Positions 57,777 through 64,000 of a DNA stretch of 64,000 nucleotides are shown piece by piece. The stretch is taken from NCBI GenBank assembly GCA_022432975.1, contig CM039510.1, positions 36,009,288 through 36,073,287 of the forward strand, given 5' to 3'. The position numbers and the translations under genes were made by a program. Source of the stretch: Begonia masoniana (Eukaryota > Streptophyta > Magnoliopsida > Cucurbitales > Begoniaceae). The first letter of the stretch is position 1; every line of letters begins with the position of its first letter. A model generated the notes under the pieces. It searched no databases. It was not told the origin of the DNA and saw nothing but the letters and a program-made list of their open reading frames with translations.

Positions 57777-59260
57777 ACCGATCAAGTTTAAGTCTCGCTT
57801 AAACTTGAGAGACATACTTGAGAAGAAATAACATCTCATCCTTCATGGTATCACTGAACTATCAGAGTTATCACAACCAATTGTATGTAAACGTGTTGAA
57901 GACTTCCCACTAGAATTGTTACCCTCGAATACATTCAATGTATAACCCATAGTTTCACCATATCGCCCCATAACTTTAACTTTCCACTTGGTTCTGCATT
58001 TGACGATACCACTCTGACGTGAAATTGAAATTGGTGACTGAAAATTTGTAATAGGTTGACTCACCGGTTTTGATGTACTCTCAGATTCCAACCTGAACTT
58101 CACCTGAGAATCTGACTTTTTTTTCTAGTCTTTTCAAACAATCTCTTAAAAAGTAAATTCACAAACTTAGCAGTCTTATAACCCGTAACTCTAGGACCCT
58201 ATAACACATACAAATTTGCATACCTCTTTGTCCCTTTAACATGACCAGAGTACCTCTACTGATCTTCACAACTCCACCTACAACGCTGTATTTGTACCCT
58301 TTTGCATCCAAAGTAATCAATGATATCATATTCTTTTTCAACTAAGGAACATGTCGCACATTACCCAGTGTCCTTATAACTCCATCAAACATCTTGATTC
58401 TTATGGTACCAATCTCAGCTACTTTGGAAGGTTTGTTATTATTAATTAACACAACACCTTCTGATACTGTCTCATATGTCGAAAACACATTCCGATTATA
58501 ACTCATATGAAACAAACAAGTTGTATCCATAATCCAATTTGTGTAGCCTTTGAGTTTTCCTTTGACACAACTAGAAGATCTCTATCACTATAGTCTTCTT
58601 CTTTTGGGACAACTAATTCACTGACCATCATCGGTTGTTTTCCCTTCCCAGTGGCTCTCGTAACATTCTACAATTCCTCACACTCAGATTTAATGTGTCC
58701 CTTCTTCTTACAGAAGTAGCAGATTCTATCTTGATTCTTTAACTTTGATCTGCCATTCACACCCTTCACACCATTACTGCCTTTTTGTTTGACTCTCTTG
58801 TTATACCTCGAACTACAAGTCTTCTCCTTGATACTCAGATCCAACAACAATCTACTTTATCTTTTCATTTGATAACAAAACATCATAAATCTCTTCTAGA
58901 GTCAAAGTCTCCCGACTATACAAAATAGTTCTCTCTGAAAGCATCATATGAAACATGCAACGGGCACAGTAGAACTAATCCCAGATCCTCCTTATCGTAC
59001 TTGCATCTCATAGTCTCCAAATCTGAAACTAATTCCTTGAATGTGATCAAATGTTCTTCAACTGAACTACCTTCCATTAAAAGATGAGAATATAACCGTT
59101 GTTTCAAATACAACTTACTCGTCAGGGTTTTCTTCATACACATCTGCTCCATTTTAACCCATAATTTGGTGACAGTTTTCTCGTTCAGAATGTCTATACA
59201 AAATCTGATTTTACAAACGCAGATATATCATAAATAGAGTTTTTTTATTCATCCAAATTT
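57777..59260 (-). pseudogene. B gag-protease-tail, fragmented
   Basis: Gag pieces at 58916-59152 (L-M-E-G-S-S-V-E-E-H-L). Knuckle C-Y-F-C-K-K-K-G-H-I-K-S-E-C at about 58690. Protease region M-D-T-T-C-L-F-H-M-S at 58530, with D-T-T replacing D-S-G. Pre-integrase piece at 58159-58341, tail at 57843-58103 (K-F-R-L-E-S-E-S-T-S). Every boundary has a stop or shift. Confidence 0.78.
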
Positions 59261-60243
59261 TCTTCTCTTCACTCCAAGACAAATGCATTTTATCGAGCCC
59301 TAACAACGCATCGTCCAATTCCATGTGTGCGAGCACATCTCGCATTTTTACTTACCATAACTGAAATCTCATATTCCATTCCAATAATAGAATACCAAAT
59401 ATAAACAAAATCATCTCTCGAAAATACCAGCTTCAACAGAATATCTAATACCAAAATATCTAATTTCAAATATTTGAAGCCCACAAAACAATGTACCAAA
59501 CAAAATCTACACCAAACAATCAGAATAAACTATCCCAAAAACTCACAGATCTCAACTAGAGTAAGACTAGCAAAATCGCAGAATTTTCCAAAAATTCCAA
59601 CCAACAAGGTTTGAATTTTTTTTTATCCCAAAAATTTCTTAAACAATAAGCCAATACTTCTACCCAAATATACTCTCCCAAAAACTCAATCAAATAATCA
59701 AAATATTGAGTACTTGCAAGAATCGCAAAACTTTTTATTCTCATGCTAACAGGACTGATAATGCACGCAGGGCTGAATGGCGGTTCCGTACAATACAGAT
59801 CAGCGACGAGCTAGAACTACAGGAAACTGGTGGTATCACATTGATCGGAGATGGACAGTGGTTTCATTCGCACAGATACGTGTGAAATCGACAGACTGCG
59901 GCGGCGATCCCTGCGGTTACTTCGTCGGTGATCTTTTTCGTGGACGGTGGTGGCGACAGCAAAGGAAGCTTTCTTCTTCTCTCGCTAGTTCCAGGGGCTA
60001 AAACACTTCTCTTCACAGTTCTCTCGGCGACGGCGGCGAAGCGGTGATTTCTCTAGCAGTGGCCGACTCTCTCCTCTGTTGAAGAAGAACATCATGCCTC
60101 TGTTTTCTCCTTTGCGGCAATGAAGGAGAAAAAAAGATTTTAAATTTTTTTCTATAATTTTATTTTTCTTTTTCCCAAATTACAATTTTCTCACAAGATT
60201 GTAAACCCTAATTGCAAACCTTTTACATTGCTATGATACTAAT
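59261..60243 (-). other. B leader
   Basis: AT-rich to 59760, GC-rich from about 59770 to 60110, then AT-rich to the primer site. No gene. Confidence 0.65.
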
Positions 60244-60489
60244 TGGTGAAAATCGAACAATAATAATCGAAAAAAAATAAACAGAAAAAACACAATGACA
60301 TTAAAATTTACGTAGAAAATTCTAGATGGGAAAAAATCACGGACATAAGAGAAATTCATTGTAGGAAATCAAGGTACAATTTAGTTTTGCGACTCAAGTA
60401 TCAATATATAGAGAAAATATAAAACTCTAATATTAATATACAAGTCGGACCTGACCCAAGTAGAATTCGAGTCACGCCGAACTATAAGA
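60244..60489 (-). repeat. B 5' LTR
   Basis: 246 bp, the diverged partner of 53850-54090. Both ends are mutated (TGGTGA... and ...ATAAGA). Confidence 0.8.
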
Positions 60490-60494
60490 AATAC

Positions 60495-61812
60495 TAAATA
60501 TGATGCAACAAACAAGTTATTTGACTTAGAATTTCTACTTTTATCAAGGCTCAATAAAGTTACTTGATTAGTTCTCACAATAATTTCTTTCAGGCCTATG
60601 GCAGATAATTATTATATAGAATTTTATTTAAACGTAATTTCAATTATTCATGTGATCCAAATAAAACGATATGTAATTGTTTAAAATTAACATCATATAA
60701 TTATGAGTTAATAAATCACACAATTCATTATCCATCTTAATTCCTATTTACAATTAAACTCAAATATTTATTCATGTTTTTCTTACTGTGAATAAAAAAT
60801 AGTTTATATAAGTATATTGAATTAACTATCTTAATTATGCAATAATTCACAGCAAAAAAAAAAAAAAAAGAATTAAGATAATTTCATACTCTTCTTCCAA
60901 AAGCCACAGAATATTTATGTCATGAAATAAGAAGAAAAAGAACTCACAATATTAAAAATAGAGACAATATAACAAATTTTCTATGCGATGCGATGTTGCG
61001 CACGCTGCAGCAATGGTGCGATCTGGTTCTCTCTTGTTTTTTCTCCCATATTTGTTCTTCTTCTCTGTTCAACTCTCGGGCCTCTATTTGGCTTCCTAGT
61101 TTTACAACAAAAGTGCCTCCTTCAAATAAAAATGTTTCTTTTCAAGATTTTCTCTCTTCATATCTAATTAAAATATTTAATTTAGATTAAATTGTATTTT
61201 TTGTCCCAAATGCTTGGCTGCTATCAAATTATCCTCCCTTCTTTTTAGTAATTTCTCATTCTTTATCACATAAATCTTCTCTTGTGAATAAAAGAATCAA
61301 TTTTAACAAATCAAGATGACGATTCTCTCTCTCCATGAGAATCGGTTTTCTTTCAAGCACTTTTTTTGAATCTCCTCTTTCTTCCACCATAATTAAATCT
61401 TCTTTTCCCAATAAATTTGCATAAAAATATAATCCATCATAAAATAGTTTTTTTTATATAGAAACACGATGTTGTAGTATATTGTAACGTTCCATGGAAA
61501 AAAACATTATTTTTACTTGTTAAATCACCGATTTCAAACAATATTTACATACAATATACTTATGTAATAACTCTTTTTCAAAAGTTATTATTACTAATCC
61601 TTCAAAAAAATATGAAACTAGCAAATGCACCACGTAGTTAAACTTCTCTTCACCCCGAATTGACTGATACCATGCCTCAAATAAACCACGAGGAATACAA
61701 ACTCACTCTAGCATCAATCTCAATCTCACGCTTCGTAGAGACAACGTAACTTTTATGTCTTTTGTACACTTTTTCCTCTAACTAACTCAACCTAGTGTAA
61801 AATGACACATTC
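60495..61812. other. Non-coding, AT-rich
   Basis: An A run lies at about 60855-60870. The stretch 60990-61080 is C/T-rich. No gene or element recognised. Confidence 0.5.
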
Positions 61813-62464
61813 TCACTCACAACGCTTAGCTGCGAGATGTTTTAGTTGTGATAGGACAAGCGCTTCAAATTGAACTTGACGTAAGAAATACATGGATTGA
61901 AAAGATTCAAGACCAGTGTCGAGGCTGGCGATGCTTGCCCGAAACTCATCATGCAGTTCCTCAGAAATAGAATTCCTCACTGGAGAAGTGGGAGGACCTT
62001 TAGTGCGAGGAGAAATACGGGCAGATGATGAAGGAATCTGAGGTGGAGAGGGAGTAGGAGTTGGACTGGTTGGGTGTGGAAGATGTTGTAGGGGAAAGTC
62101 AGCTTGGACTGTATGAAGTTCAGGATCACTCACAGGCTCTTGAATGTGAGTTTGCACATGACTGACCTCTTCAGGAGCTTGAAGAAGGAAAACTGGAGGT
62201 GGCAGAGGATCAAGGATAGGGAGAAGAGTGTCATCTTGAGCACTTTCTTCCTCTTCTTCTTCATCAATTATCAAACGCCTTAAAACACCTCATCGACCAG
62301 CTTTTGCAACCAACATACCTTTGAGTATGTCTTGTTATTCTCATTCTTGACAAGGTGGATGATGAAAAGAAGTCGGATTTCTTCATAATTAAAAGTTTGT
62401 CAAAATCTAAAAATCTGACACCAGATCTTTGAAAAATCTTCAGACGTGTGTGCTTAGTTTCCAT
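61813..62464 (-). pseudogene. Proline-rich unknown ORF remnant
   Basis: The ATG at 62464 opens 66 codons (K-S-D-F-F-S-S-S-T-L-S-R-M). A one- or two-base shift then leads to a 153-codon frame (61813-62274). That frame starts with an acidic E-run, continues with a P/S/T-rich linker and ends with a helical segment (L-H-D-E-F-R-A-S-I-A-S-L-D, then F-L-R-Q-V-Q-F-E). The layout resembles the C-terminal part of uncharacterised plant transposon-associated proteins, but I cannot name a family. It could also be a low-expressed host gene with an intron at the shift. Confidence 0.45.
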
Positions 62465-62869
62465 GATGTTGTGTTCTATAAGTTTTTTTTATTATTTATT
62501 ACAAATAATCTAAAAGGAAAATACAAACTTGAGACATTGAAATTATATAAAAAAAAAAGGACAGAAAATAATAGTAGTATTATTTGAAGATTTAGATACA
62601 ACTAGAAGTTACTATTCACGTGTAAAAAAAACATCTTAAACCAGTGGTAGAAAAAGTAAAATGAAAACAATACTCAAACGTCACTTCTGTCTTTTCACTA
62701 CAACTTAAATTAACTCGAAGAACTACGTTCGAAACTTTGAACTGGTCATCGCTCGACGCAGAAAGCTAGACGAAATCGAGATGAATCTTTGATTTTGATT
62801 AATGGATGTCATAAACTGTCGATTTGTGATCAAATGGACGAAGAAGGAGAGTTAATCCGATGATTGTTA
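62465..62869. other. 3' flank of the membrane-protein gene
   Basis: Non-coding, AT-rich. It should contain the 3' UTR of the minus-strand gene starting at 63543. No clear polyadenylation signal stands out. Confidence 0.45.
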
Positions 62870-63543
62870 TTAATGCAAGAAGGCGTAGACGGCGGTGGAA
62901 AGATAGATGCCAAGCGCAGATGAAACCAGGACAACCAACGTAGTTACCCCCATCTCCGACGATTTGCTTCCGCAAGAGAGCAACCCAAGCCGAATCTGAA
63001 TCACGTTCACCATCGAAAGCATCAGAAACAGGCAACCCATCACCGATCCGATCGCTGAACCGATCATCCCCAGCCTCAGCACCTTGGCGTTGATGTGAGC
63101 CCTGAAACTCTCATCCTTATCCTTACTGTTCAGAATGTTGATGGCGATCTTGAGGCCCTGCGCGACTATGGAAGAGAAGAGGAAGAAGCTAAAAGAAATC
63201 ACCTCGAACAGAAGGAGATTCCTGGCCACGGTAATGCCCGCGTCGCACGCCGCCCGATTCTCGAGGCTTCGCTGGCCTGCACTGGTGAGGGAGAGCCGAA
63301 ACCCAAGGAAGACGGCAATGCTGAAGAGCGAGTTGACGCTAACGAGGCCATCGAGCGCAGTGACGTGGACGCTTGTGGTGGAAGGGCGCGACGCCGATGA
63401 CGCCCATTGCGCTACCTGTGCTGTCTTCTCGATGTTGAGTTTTGCGGCTCTGGGAAAATCAAATCAAAACAAGAATGAGAGAGCAAAAAAAAGAAAGGAG
63501 AAAGAAAGAGTAGAGAGCGAGAGAGAGGAGATTACTCTGCCAT
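62870..63543 (-). CDS. Plant multi-pass membrane protein, intact (MEE60-like)
   Basis: Two coding exons: 63543-63536 (ATGGCAGA, 8 nt) and 63449-62870, split by an 86-nt intron (63535-63450) with GTAATC at the donor and TTTTCCCAG at the acceptor. Splicing gives 195 codons: M-A-E-A-A-K-L-N-I-E-K-T-A, then four hydrophobic segments around residues 45-62, 84-103, 127-150 and 165-190. Charged loops include R-S-L-E-N-R-A-A-C-D and N-S-K-D-K-D-E-S-F-R-A-H. The motif I-G-S-V-M-G-C-L-F-L-M-L-S-M-V-N-V-I-Q-I-R-L-G and the overall shape recall a small plant-only membrane family that includes maternal effect embryo arrest 60. That name is from memory. The frame is open to the TAA at 62870. It is the only host gene in the window that looks functional. 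Confidence 0.85.
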
Positions 63544-64000
63544 GAACAGGAAAAATGGGGAGGAGAGAGATTATATAGAGAGAGAGAGTGCGTGTGTGAG
63601 GAGGAGGGGGAAGACCCCATGGTTTTTGTAGGTGAGTTGTCCTACGGGAAGGAAGACGGATGACTGCGACTGCTGCTGAAGTTATTTTTCGTGGGGAAGA
63701 CAAGGCAAGCGGGAGGACACTAGTCCGGTCGTCGGTGCAAACACTCGTCCGTATGCCTCGTGTTGTCCTTTATAGGCTTGACATGCAATAATAATAGGGA
63801 AACTTAAACGTTGACTAAATTGTTAGCAATTTGGATATTAATCTCCATTTATTCCTTGAATCTATAGTGTATATGATCTTTTATATGTAATGAGATATTA
63901 TTATAACTCGAATTTTACATTTCTTGCGATTTCTCACATGATTGTCGATATGCTCTCCTTCAAGCTCAAAATTTACCAATGATGCGATAAAATTCAAAAT
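63544..64000 (-). promoter_or_regulatory. 5' UTR and promoter region of the membrane-protein gene
   Basis: Minus-strand upstream region. A long CT-rich tract (63573-63592 on the minus strand) and CTCTATATAA (63571-63580) precede the ATG by 28-37 bases. That is too close for a TATA box unless the 5' UTR is very short, so CT-rich 5' UTR sequence is the likelier reading. The distal part is unremarkable AT-rich DNA. Confidence 0.45.

Larger units (their letters stand above)
53850..60489 (-). mobile_element. B: older gag-pro copia related to A, hosting A4
   Basis: LTRs 53850-54090 (241 bp) and 60244-60489 (246 bp), quite diverged. Flanks are AATAT (53845-53849) and AATAC (60490-60494), a one-mismatch duplication. 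It has gag, zinc knuckle, protease and the same chimeric tail as family A, and lacks integrase core and polymerase. A mutated primer site (minus TTAGTATCATAG) adjoins the right LTR. It is split by A4 at 54280-57771. Without A4 it is about 3.1 kb. Confidence 0.82.

Noticed and set aside
62870..63229. Gene model starting at the internal Met (119 codons)
   Set aside because: Sequence upstream is open and splices cleanly to an ATG at 63543, giving a better protein with an added membrane segment.

Overview
The window looks like repeat-rich, AT-rich nuclear DNA of a flowering plant, most likely a eudicot. This follows from DC1 (C1-like) cysteine/histidine-rich sequence, an intron-containing plant membrane-protein gene, Ty1/copia and Ty3/gypsy LTR retrotransposons primed by initiator-Met tRNA, a Cassandra-type TRIM carrying 5S rRNA sequence, a tRNA-related SINE-like unit and a hAT-like MITE. 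There are no bacterial operons, CRISPR arrays or rRNA clusters. The species cannot be named from the sequence alone.

Only one gene looks intact: a 195-residue multi-pass membrane protein at 62870-63543 (minus) with an 8-nt first coding exon and an 86-nt intron. A second host gene, a DC1-domain gene, is a shattered pseudogene on the minus strand. Its start is at 45155-45031, it resumes at 40424-39870, and further DC1 sequence lies at 34620-33200. Almost everything else is transposable-element DNA.

Layout. 1-3022: chromovirus K (minus) with an internal deletion fusing protease to the integrase tail. 3023-12975: old copia I (plus), split at 5411-11137 by a tandem three-LTR copy (A1/A2) of a gag-protease-only copia family, TSD AGACT. 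12995-13660: leader/LTR remnant of a related copia. 13970-14525: a segment duplicated at 32561-33110. 14811-15362: a 552-bp TA microsatellite. 18383-32555: copia E (minus, TSD TGATA). E contains gypsy F (22569-30454, TSD CAAAT). F contains a Cassandra solo LTR (24071-25300, TSD GCGAT), which in turn contains a SINE-like unit flanked by two near-perfect palindromes (24073-24893, TSD GATTG). 34690-39868: a degraded A-family copia (A3) split by a 2.7-kb solo LTR (35791-38506, TSD CTCGT). 40425-45030: copia D inside the DC1 gene. 46059-46145: hAT-like MITE. 46749-51826: LTR element H with a 2.1-kb solo LTR inside its left LTR (TSD AAATA). 52872-53702: complete Cassandra TRIM (TSD AATAT). 53850-60489: old copia B with a complete A-family copy A4 inside it (54280-57771, TSD CTGAT). 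61813-62464: proline-rich unknown ORF remnant. 62870-63543: the membrane-protein gene.

The target-site duplications give a relative insertion order: K and A1/A2 after I; SINE cluster after Cassandra LTR after F after E; D after the DC1 gene; A4 after B. The most unusual structure is the pair of palindromes at 24073-24893, which turn around at the same short hairpin seen in the linear SINE-like copy between them. A second recurring theme is that gag-protease-only derivatives of copia (A, B), probably mobilised in trans, outnumber complete elements.
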